DNA from: Trebonia kvetii
Lineage (GTDB): Bacteria > Actinomycetota > Actinomycetes > Streptosporangiales > Streptosporangiaceae
Assembly: GCF_007827045.1 (NCBI RefSeq)
Contig: NZ_RPFW01000003.1
Location: forward strand, 186,001-250,000
Direction of reading: 5' to 3'
Length of the DNA: 64,000 nt
Shown here: in pieces, positions 19,195 through 27,518 of the stretch
Layout: every line of letters begins with the position of its first letter
Position numbering within the stretch: the first letter of the stretch is position 1
Position numbers and translations under genes: made by a program
The notes under the pieces: generated by a model
Told to the model about the DNA's origin: nothing
What the model saw: the letters and a program-made list of their open reading frames with translations, nothing else
Databases searched by the model: none

Positions 19195-19240
19195 TTGACG
19201 CAACCAGTTGGTTGCCATAGTATCGCAATCAAATGGTTGC
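19195..19240 (+). promoter_or_regulatory. Promoter with two ArsR-type operators
   Basis: The -35 TTGACG (19195-19200), a 17-bp spacer and -10 TAGTAT (19218-19223) form a clear promoter. Operator 1, GCAACCA-GT-TGGTTGC (19200-19215), fills the spacer. Operator 2, GCAATCA-AA-TGGTTGC (19225-19240), covers the expected start site, 25 bp on. The two-site arrangement fits repression by the ArsR protein encoded second in the operon. Confidence 0.75.
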
Positions 19241-19256
19241 TACTTGTGGAGGGGAC

Positions 19257-19691
19257 ATGGGATTTCCTGACCGCATCGAGCGAACGGTCGACATCGCTCA
19301 CCCGCCGGCCGCGGTGTGGGCGGCGCTCACCACGGCAGAGGGACTGAGTGGCTGGTTCGGCCAGCAGGCCAAGATCGACCTGCGCCCCGGCGGCTCGGCC
19401 TCGATGAGCTTTGGCCCCGAGTTCACCGCGGCCATGCGGGTTGAACGGGTGGAGGAGCCGACCGTGTTCGGCTTCACCTGGCACATCTACGGGCTGTCCG
19501 ACGACGATCCGCGCCGCACCTACGTCGAGTTCACGCTGGAGCCGGCCGGCGCGGGGACCCGGCTGACCGTGGTCGAGACCGGCTTCGCGCAGCTCCCAGA
19601 GGACGCTCACCGCACGGCCTTCGGAGCGAACACCCAAGGGTGGGCGAGCGAGCTCGGCGAGCTCGTCGACTACCTCGATGCCGCAGCCTGA
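19257..19691 (+). CDS. SRPBCC/AHSA1-domain protein
   Basis: A 144-residue hydrophobic-cavity protein of the AHSA1 (START-like) type. Seen: VDIAHPPAAVWAALT at the N-terminus, GWFGQQAKIDLRPGG, RVERVEEPTVFGFTWH, and a C-terminal helix. ATG 19257 follows GGAGGGG at 19248 and is preferred over the earlier in-frame start at 19233, which lies in operator 2. It overlaps the ArsR gene by 14 nt. ArsR/SRPBCC pairs are common in actinobacteria; the ligand is unknown. Confidence 0.85.
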   Translation: MGFPDRIERTVDIAHPPAAVWAALTTAEGLSGWFGQQAKIDLRPGGSASMSFGPEFTAAMRVERVEEPTVFGFTWHIYGLSDDDPRRTYVEFTLEPAGAGTRLTVVETGFAQLPEDAHRTAFGANTQGWASELGELVDYLDAAA

Positions 19692-20043
19692 CGGCGAGGC
19701 GCCCGACCTCGAGGAAACAGCGGAGCAGGTCTTCGCCGCCCTGGCCGACCCGAGCAGGCGCGCCATCCTGGCCGCGCTGGCCGCGGGCGGGCCGGCCACC
19801 GCAACGGACCTCGCCGCCCGGCTGCCCATTACCCGCCAGGCGATCGCCAAGCACCTGGCGCTGCTCGCCGAGGCCGGCCTGGTGACGGCCGAGCCTGGCG
19901 AGCGGCGCCGGGTCAGGTACCGGCTGCGTTCCGCGCCGATGCGGGTGGCGCAGCAGTTCCTCGCCGCGCTCGCGCGCGACTGGGATGGCCCGCTCGGCGC
20001 ACTGCAAGACCATCTCGACAAGCAGAAAGGCGAATCGGCCTGA
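19678..20043 (+). CDS. ArsR-family winged-helix repressor
   Basis: 121 residues. The winged HTH is evident: ALADPSRRAILAALA, then DLAARLPITRQAIAKHLALLAEAGLV as recognition region, and a wing GERRRVRYRL. There is no metal-binding Cys pair, so it is not a classic metal sensor. It probably represses its own operon through the two GCAACCA/TGGTTGC sites upstream of the SRPBCC gene. Confidence 0.88.
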   Translation: MPQPDGEAPDLEETAEQVFAALADPSRRAILAALAAGGPATATDLAARLPITRQAIAKHLALLAEAGLVTAEPGERRRVRYRLRSAPMRVAQQFLAALARDWDGPLGALQDHLDKQKGESA

Positions 20044-20075
20044 CGCGGATCGCGGAAAGGCGGAAAGGAGGACCG

Positions 20076-20768
20076 ATGGTGACCATGGAATCCCGGCGCA
20101 CGTCCACGCCACCGCTCGTGCTGGCGGCTACGCTCGGGCTCGCCGGAGCGTGCTGGGCCGTCTCGGCCTGGCTGATGGACGGCATGGACATGGGTGTCGC
20201 GACGCGGCCAGGGGCGTTCGGGTTCTTCGCCGCCGCGTGGGTGACGATGATGGCGGCGATGATGCTGCCGGGCGCGGCGCCGGCGGTCGCCAGGCACGCC
20301 CAGCTGGCGGGCACCATGCGCGCAGCGCTCCCCTTCGCCGGGAGCTACCTGGCCATCTGGGTGCTCGCGGGAGTTGTCGCATACCCGCTTGACCGGCCGC
20401 ACGGCACGCTGGCCGCCGGCCTGGCGGTGATCGCGGCGGGTGTCTACGAGCTCACGCCGGCCAAGCGGCAGTTCCGCCGGCGCTGTCGCGAGGAGACCCG
20501 CTCCGGGCTCGGGTTCGGACTGTGCTGCCTCGGCTCGACCGCCGGGTTGATGGCGATGCTGGTGGCAGTGGACGTAATGAGCCTCTTGTGGATGGCGGTG
20601 ATCACCGTCCTCGCCTGCGCCCAGAAGCTGCTGCCCGCCAAGGTCGCGATCGACGTTCCGGTGGCGCTCGCCATCATCGGGCTTGGGTTCGTGATCGCGA
20701 CCTCGCCCGCACTCATTCCCGGGCTCATTCGGCCGGCGATGCCGATGCCGATGTCGCCGGCCATGTAA
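20076..20768 (+). CDS. DUF2182 integral membrane protein
   Basis: 230 residues with about six transmembrane segments. The DUF2182 features are WVTMMAAMMLPGAAP (Met-rich helix), YELTPAKRQ, and CCLGSTAGLMAML. The Met-rich motif and Met-rich C-terminus (PAMPMPMSPAM) suggest soft-metal binding; the family is described as predicted metal-binding but its role is unproven. A strong AAGGAGG precedes ATG 20076. It is third in the ArsR-controlled cluster. Confidence 0.85.
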   Translation: MVTMESRRTSTPPLVLAATLGLAGACWAVSAWLMDGMDMGVATRPGAFGFFAAAWVTMMAAMMLPGAAPAVARHAQLAGTMRAALPFAGSYLAIWVLAGVVAYPLDRPHGTLAAGLAVIAAGVYELTPAKRQFRRRCREETRSGLGFGLCCLGSTAGLMAMLVAVDVMSLLWMAVITVLACAQKLLPAKVAIDVPVALAIIGLGFVIATSPALIPGLIRPAMPMPMSPAM

Positions 20769-20807
20769 CGACAAGGAACAACGCAGAACGACGAAGGAGA
20801 CAAGGCA

Positions 20808-21575
20808 ATGACCAGTCACAAGACGGGGACGCGCGAGGAATGGCTCGCCGCGCGGCTCGAGCTGCTCGAGGCGGAGAAGGCGCTGGTCCGGCGCGGCGAC
20901 GAGTTGTCGCGGCGCCGGCAGGAGCTGCCCTGGGTCCGGGTGGACAAGAACTACCGCTTCGAGACCGAGGCAGGAACGGCATCGCTCGCCGACCTGTTCC
21001 AGGGCCGGTCCCAACTGATCGTCTACCACTTCATGTTCGGCCCCGACTACACCGCGGGCTGCCCGGCCTGCTCGGCGATCGCCGACGGCTTCAACGGCTC
21101 CGCGGTCCACCTCGCCAACCACGACGTCGCGCTGTCCGCGGTGTCTCGTGCGCCGCTCGAGAAGCTGCAGGCGTACAAGCGGCGGATGGGCTGGACCTTC
21201 CCGTGGGCGTCCTCGCACGGCAGTGACTTCAACTTCGACTTCGGCGTGGCCAACACGAAGGAGGAGTGGGAGGCGGGCGCCATGCGCTACAACTTCCGCG
21301 AGGAGGACATGCGCGGGGCGACACCGGAAGAAGCGAGTTCACTCGACGCCTTCAGCGAGTCGATCGTCGGCACCGACTGGGGGACCTACCGCCGCGAGGG
21401 GCCGGGCGTGAGCGCGTTCGCCCTGGAAGACGGCGTCGTCTACCACACCTACTCGGCATACTCGCGCGGTCTCGACGGCCTGTGGGGCATGTACCAATGG
21501 CTGGACCGCGCGCCGCTCGGCCGCAATGAGTCGGGCATGTGGTTCCGCCGCCACGACGAGTACGACAATAGCTAG
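20808..21575 (+). CDS. DUF899 thioredoxin-fold protein
   Basis: 255 residues. The family pattern is clear: N-terminal helix, ELPWVRVDKNYRFET, LIVYHFMFGPDY, then GCPACSAIADGF with a CPAC dithiol on the thioredoxin-like core, and WGMYQWLDRAP near the end. Function is not established for the family; a thiol-disulfide or peroxide-related reaction is plausible from the CxxC. It follows the DUF2182 gene by 39 bp with GAAGGAG upstream. Confidence 0.9.
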   Translation: MTSHKTGTREEWLAARLELLEAEKALVRRGDELSRRRQELPWVRVDKNYRFETEAGTASLADLFQGRSQLIVYHFMFGPDYTAGCPACSAIADGFNGSAVHLANHDVALSAVSRAPLEKLQAYKRRMGWTFPWASSHGSDFNFDFGVANTKEEWEAGAMRYNFREEDMRGATPEEASSLDAFSESIVGTDWGTYRREGPGVSAFALEDGVVYHTYSAYSRGLDGLWGMYQWLDRAPLGRNESGMWFRRHDEYDNS

Positions 21576-21597
21576 GCAGCGCCGCGGCGGCGCGGGG

Positions 21598-21771
21598 TTA
21601 CGCCTCCCGCGCCGCCGCGCAGCCGGACGCGTGGCCCTCGGTGACGACCGAGCCGCACTCGGGACAGACCAGGTTCGCGAAGCAGGCCGGCTCGCCGCCC
21701 TGCTCCTCGTCGCACGCACCGGCCGGGCCGCCTAGCATCTCGAGCCGCACTGGCTTTTCGAGGTCTGTCAC
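21598..21771 (-). CDS. Cys-rich mini-protein (57 aa), zinc-ribbon-like
   Basis: A short frame from GTG 21771 to TAA 21598. The translation has six cysteines, two of them as CPEC, with others in GACDEE, PACFANL and HASGC, which suggests one small zinc ribbon or an iron-sulfur-like knuckle. The start lies just upstream of the end of the CDF exporter gene on the same strand (3-nt gap), so it would be cotranscribed with the exporter. I recall similar short proteins in actinobacteria, but no function. Confidence 0.65.
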   Translation of the reverse strand: MTDLEKPVRLEMLGGPAGACDEEQGGEPACFANLVCPECGSVVTEGHASGCAAAREA

Positions 21772-21774
21772 GAC

Positions 21775-22743
21775 TCAAGTATGCGCCGGGCGCGGCTGAG
21801 CATGGCCGGCCGCCGGCGGCGGGCCGGTCTGCGTCGGGTCGATGAACACGTGCGGCCGCATCGGCAGCCTTTCCGAGAGCCTGCGGTCGATCTCGTCGGC
21901 GAGATCCTCCGCCTGGCCGGCGCCAAGCGCGTCGTCGATCGCGATCCGGGCCGCGACGATGATGCTGTCCGGGCCCATATGCATGGTCCGCAGCTCGAGC
22001 AGCGCGTCCACGCCCGGCTGCGATTCGATCTCGCCGCGGATCAGCTTTTCCACCGCGGGACTCGCGGCGCGGCCGATGAGCAGATCCTTGCTGTCCATGC
22101 CGAGCTTGACCGCCACGACAATCAGCAGCACGCCGATCGCGATGGACGCGCTGCCGTCCCAGACCGGCGAGCCGGTCAGCTGGCTCAGCCCGACACCGAG
22201 GGCGGCAAGCACCAGGCCGACGACCGCGGCGCTGTCCTCGAACAGGGCCACCTTGACGGTGATGTCCGGGCTGGTCTGCACGTGGGAGAGCACTTCCTCG
22301 TGGCGGCGCCTCGCCTCGCCGCGCACCTGCCAGAAGGCGCGCGCGAACGACGTCCCCTCCGCCACGAAGGCGATGCCAAGGGCAACGTAGGCGAGCAGCG
22401 GGCTCTCGTGCTGGTTGCGAGTCAGCGCGAGTATGCCCTCGAAGACGGAGAATCCCGCGCCGGCGATGAAGATGCCGAACGCCGCGAGCAGCGACCAGAA
22501 GTAACGCTCCTGGCCGTGCCCGAACGGGTGTTCCCTGGTCGCGGGCCGGTCCGCCTGGCGCAGCGACATCAGCAGGAACACCTGGTCGAGGGTGTCCGCC
22601 GCGGAGTGGGCCGCCTCGGCGAGCATGGCGCTCGACCCGGTCATGATTCCCGCGACCAGCTTGACCAGCCCGACAAGCACGTTCGCCGCACCCGCGACGA
22701 GCACGGTCCGCCGGGTTTCCTCGTGTCCCTTACGCCTACTCAC
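21775..22743 (-). CDS. Cation diffusion facilitator metal exporter
   Basis: About 322 residues, six transmembrane helices and a cytosolic C-terminal domain. The family metal-site motif in helix 2 is EAAHSAADTLDQ, and helix 5 carries WDGSASIAIG. The C-terminal domain (LLELRTMHMGPDSIIVAARIAI, with late HVFIDP) is the ferredoxin-like CDF dimerisation module. It exports Zn, Co, Fe or similar divalent ions against protons; which one cannot be said. GTG 22743 (SRRKGHEETRRTV) is chosen over 22782, because the extra residues are Arg-rich and unlike the family. Confidence 0.88.
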   Translation of the reverse strand: MSRRKGHEETRRTVLVAGAANVLVGLVKLVAGIMTGSSAMLAEAAHSAADTLDQVFLLMSLRQADRPATREHPFGHGQERYFWSLLAAFGIFIAGAGFSVFEGILALTRNQHESPLLAYVALGIAFVAEGTSFARAFWQVRGEARRRHEEVLSHVQTSPDITVKVALFEDSAAVVGLVLAALGVGLSQLTGSPVWDGSASIAIGVLLIVVAVKLGMDSKDLLIGRAASPAVEKLIRGEIESQPGVDALLELRTMHMGPDSIIVAARIAIDDALGAGQAEDLADEIDRRLSERLPMRPHVFIDPTQTGPPPAAGHAQPRPAHT

Positions 22744-22881
22744 CGAAGCACAACTTGCCAGGGCGCGGCGCGGCAAACGCACTTGTCAGGTCCGCATACG
22801 TGTCTTGGGAGCGGCACGTCTTGCGGGCACCTCACGTTCCGCGGTGCGGGCACGTCTACGGTGTGAGGAAGGGAGCCGCCG

Positions 22882-23379
22882 ATGAAACAGCCGTTCGAGA
22901 AGGTCGTGGAGCAGCACGGCGGGACGGTGCTGCGCGTCTGCCGGGTGATCCTCGGCGTCCACGACGCCGAGGACGCGTGGTCGGAGACTTTCCTCGCGGC
23001 GCTGCGCGCGTATCCGGAGCTGCCGGATGACGCCAACGCCGAGGCGTGGCTGGTGACGATCGCGCACCGCAAGGCCATCGACGTGATCCGATCGCGCAAG
23101 CGGCTGCCGGCGCCGGTCGGCGACATTCCCGAGGCGCCGACCACGCTCGGCGTGCCGGGCGACCGTGACGGCGACGGCGACCTGTGGCAGGCGGTCGCCG
23201 CGCTGCCGGAAAAGCAACGGCAGGCGGTCGCGTATCACTACGTCGCCGGCCTCGCCTACGCAGAGATCGCCGTGATACTCGGCGGCAGCACCGACGCGGC
23301 GCGCAGGGCCGCGGCCGACGGCATCAGGAACCTGCGCAAGAAATATCCAGGCGCGGCCATGGAAGGAGCGCCCTCATGA
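22882..23379 (+). CDS. ECF-type RNA polymerase sigma factor
   Basis: 165 residues with sigma region 2 (VHDAEDAWSETFLAAL, then NAEAWLVTIAHRKAIDVIRSRKR) and region 4 (LPEKQRQAVAYHYVAGLAYAEIAVILGGSTDAARR). No anti-sigma gene is next to it. It overlaps the Ogt gene (ATGA at 23376), so it probably drives an alkylation-response operon, itself included. Direct repeats GCACGTCT at 22814 and 22850 are upstream. Confidence 0.9.
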   Translation: MKQPFEKVVEQHGGTVLRVCRVILGVHDAEDAWSETFLAALRAYPELPDDANAEAWLVTIAHRKAIDVIRSRKRLPAPVGDIPEAPTTLGVPGDRDGDGDLWQAVAALPEKQRQAVAYHYVAGLAYAEIAVILGGSTDAARRAAADGIRNLRKKYPGAAMEGAPS

Positions 23380-23975
23380 GCATCTCTACCGATTCTTTCG
23401 CCTCCCCCGACGATGCCGGGACGCTGTCCCGGCTCCAGCACAGGCTCGGACTGGCGGCGGAGGCCGGCGGCCTGCTCGACGTCGCGTACACCACCGTCGA
23501 CTCGCCCGTCGGCAGCCTGCTGCTCGCCGCGACGCCCAAGGGCCTGGTGCGCGTGGCGTATGACATCGAGGACCACGATCGCGTTCTCGACACGCTGGCG
23601 CAGAAGGTCAGCCCGCGCGTGCTGCGGGCACCGCGGCGGCTTGACGCGGCGGCGCGTGAGCTCGCCGAGTACTTCGACGGGCGGCGGCACGCGTTCGACC
23701 TGCCACTCGACCTGTCGCTGTCCAGAGGGTTCCGGCTGCTGGTGCAGCGGCAGCTGCCGTCGATCGGCTACGGGCAGACCCGCAGCTACCGGCAGGTCGC
23801 CGAGCTCGTCGGCAACCCGAAGGCGGTCCGGGCGGTCGGCACGGCCTGCGCCACCAACCCGCTGCCCCTCGTGCTGCCCTGCCACCGCGTGCTGCGCAAC
23901 GACGGCACGCCCGGCGGGTACGTGGGCGGCCCGCTGGCGAAGACCACGCTGCTGAGCCTGGAGGCGGCGGCATGA
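23376..23975 (+). CDS. ogt: Methylated-DNA--protein-cysteine methyltransferase
   Basis: A 199-residue suicide repair enzyme that takes O6-alkyl groups from guanine. The active site PCHRVL is present (Cys near residue 168), preceded by the helix-turn-helix region GYGQTRSYRQVAELVG and Arg-finger area, and followed by GGYVGG. An N-terminal RNaseH-like domain starts at VAYTTVDSPVGSLLLAAT. There is no Ada AraC-type domain. ATG 23376 has AAGGAG upstream and overlaps the sigma-factor stop; its own stop overlaps the next start (ATGA at 23972). Confidence 0.93.
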   Translation: MSISTDSFASPDDAGTLSRLQHRLGLAAEAGGLLDVAYTTVDSPVGSLLLAATPKGLVRVAYDIEDHDRVLDTLAQKVSPRVLRAPRRLDAAARELAEYFDGRRHAFDLPLDLSLSRGFRLLVQRQLPSIGYGQTRSYRQVAELVGNPKAVRAVGTACATNPLPLVLPCHRVLRNDGTPGGYVGGPLAKTTLLSLEAAA

Positions 23976-24754
23976 GTGCCGCCGGCGTCCGCGGCCAGGC
24001 CGGCGTCCCCCGTCCTGTTGGCGTCCGGAGTGCGGACCCGTGGCGGGAGCGGGTCGGCTCCGGTGACTGGGACGCGATCGCGGCCGAGATCGACGAGTTC
24101 GGCGGCGCGCTGCTGCCGCGGCTGCTGACCGGGGCGGAGGCCGCGGCGATCCGGTCCATGTACCCCGACGGCCGGCTGTTCCGCTCCACCGTCAACATGG
24201 GCAGGCACCGGTTCGGGGAGGGGGAGTACCGCTACTTCAAGGCTCCCTACCCCGAGCCCATTGAGCGGCTCAAGCAGGCGCTCTATCCCCGGCTGCTGCC
24301 GATCGCCAGGGACTGGCAGGCAAGGCTCGGCCGCGCCGCCCCGTGGCCAGGCACGCTCGACGAGTGGCTGGACATGTGTCAGCGGGCCGGCCAGGTCAAG
24401 TCGACGGCCATCCTGCTCCGCTACGGCCAGGGCGACTGGAACGCGCTCCACCGTGACCTGTACGGCGAGCTCGTCTTCCCGCTGCAGGTGGTGATCAACC
24501 TGAGCGAGCCAGGGGTAGACCATACCGGCGGCGAGTTCCTGCTGCTCGAGCAGCGGCCGCGGGCGCAGTCCCGGGGTACCGCGACGCTGCTGCCGCACGG
24601 GCACGGGTACCTGTTCACCACCAGGGACCGGCCGGTCCGCTCGGCGCGTGGCTGGTCGGCCGCGCCGGTGCGGCATGGCGTGTCCGCGATCCGGTCGGGC
24701 GAGCGGTACACGCTCGGGCTCGTCTTCCACGACGCGGCGCAGTCCCAGTCATGA
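23972..24754 (+). CDS. 2OG-Fe(II) oxygenase, probable alkylation-repair type
   Basis: 260 residues of double-stranded beta-helix dioxygenase. The iron facial triad is His-x-Asp in LHRDLYGE (about residue 154) and a distal His in VRHGVSAI (about 230), with Arg in RSGERYTLGL for 2-oxoglutarate. It lies in a tightly overlapping operon with a sigma factor and Ogt, which suggests oxidative dealkylation of DNA or RNA bases, analogous to but not obviously orthologous with AlkB. A proline- or small-molecule-hydroxylase role is the alternative. Confidence 0.85.
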   Translation: MSAAGVRGQAGVPRPVGVRSADPWRERVGSGDWDAIAAEIDEFGGALLPRLLTGAEAAAIRSMYPDGRLFRSTVNMGRHRFGEGEYRYFKAPYPEPIERLKQALYPRLLPIARDWQARLGRAAPWPGTLDEWLDMCQRAGQVKSTAILLRYGQGDWNALHRDLYGELVFPLQVVINLSEPGVDHTGGEFLLLEQRPRAQSRGTATLLPHGHGYLFTTRDRPVRSARGWSAAPVRHGVSAIRSGERYTLGLVFHDAAQSQS

Positions 24755-24772
24755 ACGTGCCCGTTCCGGGTA

Positions 24773-27001
24773 GTGGCGGCGTTCGTGGCCAAGGCGTTCG
24801 CGTATCTCGTTATCGGACTGCGGTTCCCGCTGCTGCTCGCGTGGGCGGCGGCGGCGGTCGTGGCCGTGCTGCTGCTGCCCCCGCTGTCGTCCTCCGGCGG
24901 ACTGAACAACCTGATACCCGCCGGATCCCCCGCCCTGCGGGCGGACGCGAGCGCGGCACGGCTGTTCGGTTACCCGCTCGAGGCCGGGGTTGCCATCGTG
25001 CAGCGCGCACCGCACGGCCTGCCGCCCTCGGTGGTGGACAAGACTGGGCGCGCCGCGGTCAGCTACGACAGGCATGCGAGCATCCCCGGCCTCGTCGCCG
25101 TCATCCCGGTGCCTAACGGGGCAGGCATCCCCCGGTCGATCAGCGTCTCGCCGCTCACCGCGGCTGGCCTGCTCGGCAGCGTTCGCGGCAAGACCTCGAC
25201 GATCGTCACGTACCTGGAGTTCAGCGACACCACGACGCTGCAGCAGCAGGTGACCGCCGCGGGCACGTACGCCCGTCGCCTGACCGACGTCACCGGCGTG
25301 ACGGGGGCGGTCGCGGCCCAGTATGAGCAAGGTCAGATCATCGACCGTGACCTCCCCTGGGTGGAACTGTTCACCGTGCTGGCGATCGCGCTGATCGTCG
25401 GCGTCAGGTTCCGCTCGCTGCTCGCGCCGCTCGCCGCGCTCGCCTGCGCGGGAACCGCGTACTTGGTCGCGGTCCGGGTGGTCGCCTGGGGTGCGGCGCG
25501 CACCGGGATCTCGCTGCCGCAGGAGGCGGAGCCCGTCCTCGTTGTGCTGCTGCTCGGCGTGACGACGGACTACTGCGTGTTCTTCCTGGCCGGAATGCGC
25601 TCTCGGCTCGCCGAGGGCGCCGACCAGCTGCAGGCGGTGCGCGACGCCACGGCCGAGTCCGCCCCGATCGTCTTCACCGCGGGGCTGATCGTGGCGGCGG
25701 GCACCGGCGCGCTGCTGGTGGCGCGGGGTGGCCTGCTGCGTGCCTTCGGCCCGGGACTCGCGGCGACAGTGCTGGTGTCCATGGTGGTGTCGCTCACGCT
25801 GATGCCCGCGCTGCTCGGCGTGCTCAGCCGCTTCATGTTCCGGCACGTCGCACCGGCCCGGCTGCCGGGCCCTGGCTCGCCGATCGCCCGGTTCGCCACC
25901 TCAAAGCCGGTGGCTCTACTGGTGATCGCCGCCTGCGTCGCGGGGCTCGGGGCCGCGGCATCGGCCACCGGGCGGCTGGGTCTCGGCTCGCCGCTGATCG
26001 GCGAGATGCCGTCTTCGTCCAACGTCGCGGAGGCGAGCGCCGCCGCGTCCGCGGGATTCGCGCCGGGGGTACTCGCGCCTACCGAGGTGCTGATCATCGG
26101 GCCTGGCGTGGGATCGCAGGTCGCGGCGGACCGTCGGTTCGGGGATTTCCTGCGCCGGCAGCCAGGCGTGGCCAGCGTCGTCGGGCCCTCCGTCCTTACC
26201 GGCTCTGTCGTTCCCGCGTCAGCGTCCAACCCGATGGTCGCCAAGGACGGGTCGGCGATCCGGTTCGCGCTCATCTACGACTCCGACCCGCTGAACGCCA
26301 CCGCGATCGGGCAGGTCCGGGTGCTGACCTCTCGGCTGCCCGCGCTTGGGCAGGCGGCGGGCCTGAACGGCGTCAGTTACCAGGTCGGCGGGCAGACCGC
26401 GCTGACCGGCGACGCCATCAACGCGACCGCGTCCGACCTGTGGCGGGTCGGCCTGGCCATCGTGGGGGTGACGCTGCTGCTCCTGCTTCTGTTCCTGCGG
26501 GCGCTGCTCGCTCCGGTGTACCTGCTCGCGGCGAGCCTGCTCGCGGTGCTCGGCACGCTCGGCCTGACGGTGCTGATCTGCGAGGCGGTCTTCGGCTCGC
26601 CTGACATGGTGTACTTCGTGCCGTTCGCGGCAGGCGTGCTGCTGGTGTCACTCGGCTCCGACTACAACGTGTTCGTCGTCGGGCGCATCTGGGAGGAGGC
26701 CCGGTCCCGGCCGGCGCGAGACGCGGTGGCGGTAGCCGCGCCGCGAGCGTCCCGCGCGATCACCACCGCGGGCATCGCGCTCGCGGCCAGTTTCGGGCTC
26801 CTCGCGATGATCCCGCTCGGCCAGTTCAGGCAGATGGCGATCATCATGGCCGTCGGCGTTCTGCTCGACACGGTCGTCGTCAGGTCGCTCCTGGTGCCGA
26901 GCCTGGTGGCGCTGACCGGCCGGGCCGGGATGTGGCCGGGGCACCAGCGGGTCAAGGCCGGCCCGCGTCCAGAGCCCGAACTGTCCGACGCCAGCCGCTG
27001 A
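24773..27001 (+). CDS. MMPL/RND-family membrane exporter
   Basis: 742 residues with two halves of about six transmembrane helices, each preceded by a large extracytoplasmic loop. The first half carries GVTTDYCVFFLAGMRSRL and the second SLGSDYNVFVVGRIWEE, the typical MMPL helix-4/5 motifs with acidic residues for proton coupling. It follows the 2OG oxygenase by 18 bp on the same strand and may be cotranscribed. Substrate, probably lipid-like or drug, is unknown. GTG 24773 is the start. Confidence 0.88.
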   Translation: MAAFVAKAFAYLVIGLRFPLLLAWAAAAVVAVLLLPPLSSSGGLNNLIPAGSPALRADASAARLFGYPLEAGVAIVQRAPHGLPPSVVDKTGRAAVSYDRHASIPGLVAVIPVPNGAGIPRSISVSPLTAAGLLGSVRGKTSTIVTYLEFSDTTTLQQQVTAAGTYARRLTDVTGVTGAVAAQYEQGQIIDRDLPWVELFTVLAIALIVGVRFRSLLAPLAALACAGTAYLVAVRVVAWGAARTGISLPQEAEPVLVVLLLGVTTDYCVFFLAGMRSRLAEGADQLQAVRDATAESAPIVFTAGLIVAAGTGALLVARGGLLRAFGPGLAATVLVSMVVSLTLMPALLGVLSRFMFRHVAPARLPGPGSPIARFATSKPVALLVIAACVAGLGAAASATGRLGLGSPLIGEMPSSSNVAEASAAASAGFAPGVLAPTEVLIIGPGVGSQVAADRRFGDFLRRQPGVASVVGPSVLTGSVVPASASNPMVAKDGSAIRFALIYDSDPLNATAIGQVRVLTSRLPALGQAAGLNGVSYQVGGQTALTGDAINATASDLWRVGLAIVGVTLLLLLLFLRALLAPVYLLAASLLAVLGTLGLTVLICEAVFGSPDMVYFVPFAAGVLLVSLGSDYNVFVVGRIWEEARSRPARDAVAVAAPRASRAITTAGIALAASFGLLAMIPLGQFRQMAIIMAVGVLLDTVVVRSLLVPSLVALTGRAGMWPGHQRVKAGPRPEPELSDASR

Positions 27002-27029
27002 CGGGCGTGCGGCTCCGGATGCCCTGACC

Positions 27030-27353
27030 ATGCCGCCCTGGGGGCGGGACCAAGCGGGAACTAGCGGCCGCAGCAAGCTTCCGTGGTTCCGTGCTGGCCG
27101 CCGCCCGGCGCCAGCGCCTGCGCTCGATGAACTCCAGGCGATGTTCCACTCCGGCAGTCGGCACTCGATCGAGCGGCGCGAACTCGAACTCGTGCTCCGC
27201 GACGACGAGCAGGACGGCGCCCCGCCGCGCGTCCGCGTCGACCTCGACGCCGGCCGCGTGGTAATCCCCCCCGCCTGCCGGGCAAATAGCGCAATTCGGG
27301 TGACCGGCTCGCGGAGAATCTGTGGCCCGGTTTGGCGGCGGGACATTTACTGA
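27030..27353 (+). pseudogene. DUF6191-like fragment lacking the membrane segment
   Basis: The middle of the frame reads like a DUF6191 protein (LPWFRAG, LDELQAMFHSG, RELELVLRDDEQDGAPP, VDLDAGRVVIP). Family members as I know them begin with one transmembrane helix, which is absent here: the frame starts only about 17 residues before the conserved part and I see no hydrophobic stretch upstream in frame. The C-terminal residues after VVIPP also look unrelated. It could be a short real variant or the remnant of another deleted gene. Confidence 0.45.
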
Positions 27354-27518
27354 TTTCTGGCGGACAAAACTGACGAAATCGACCCGGACTTTACCCCAAA
27401 CGCGGTACACGTTTCCTCTGGCCGGTTGGCTGCGGGCGAGGCCTGCTCCTAGCGGGCCCTGACGTCGGCCGTCGCTGGACCTTGGGCGAGCGGCCTTTCG
27501 CCGGCCGGGCTGCCGGGG

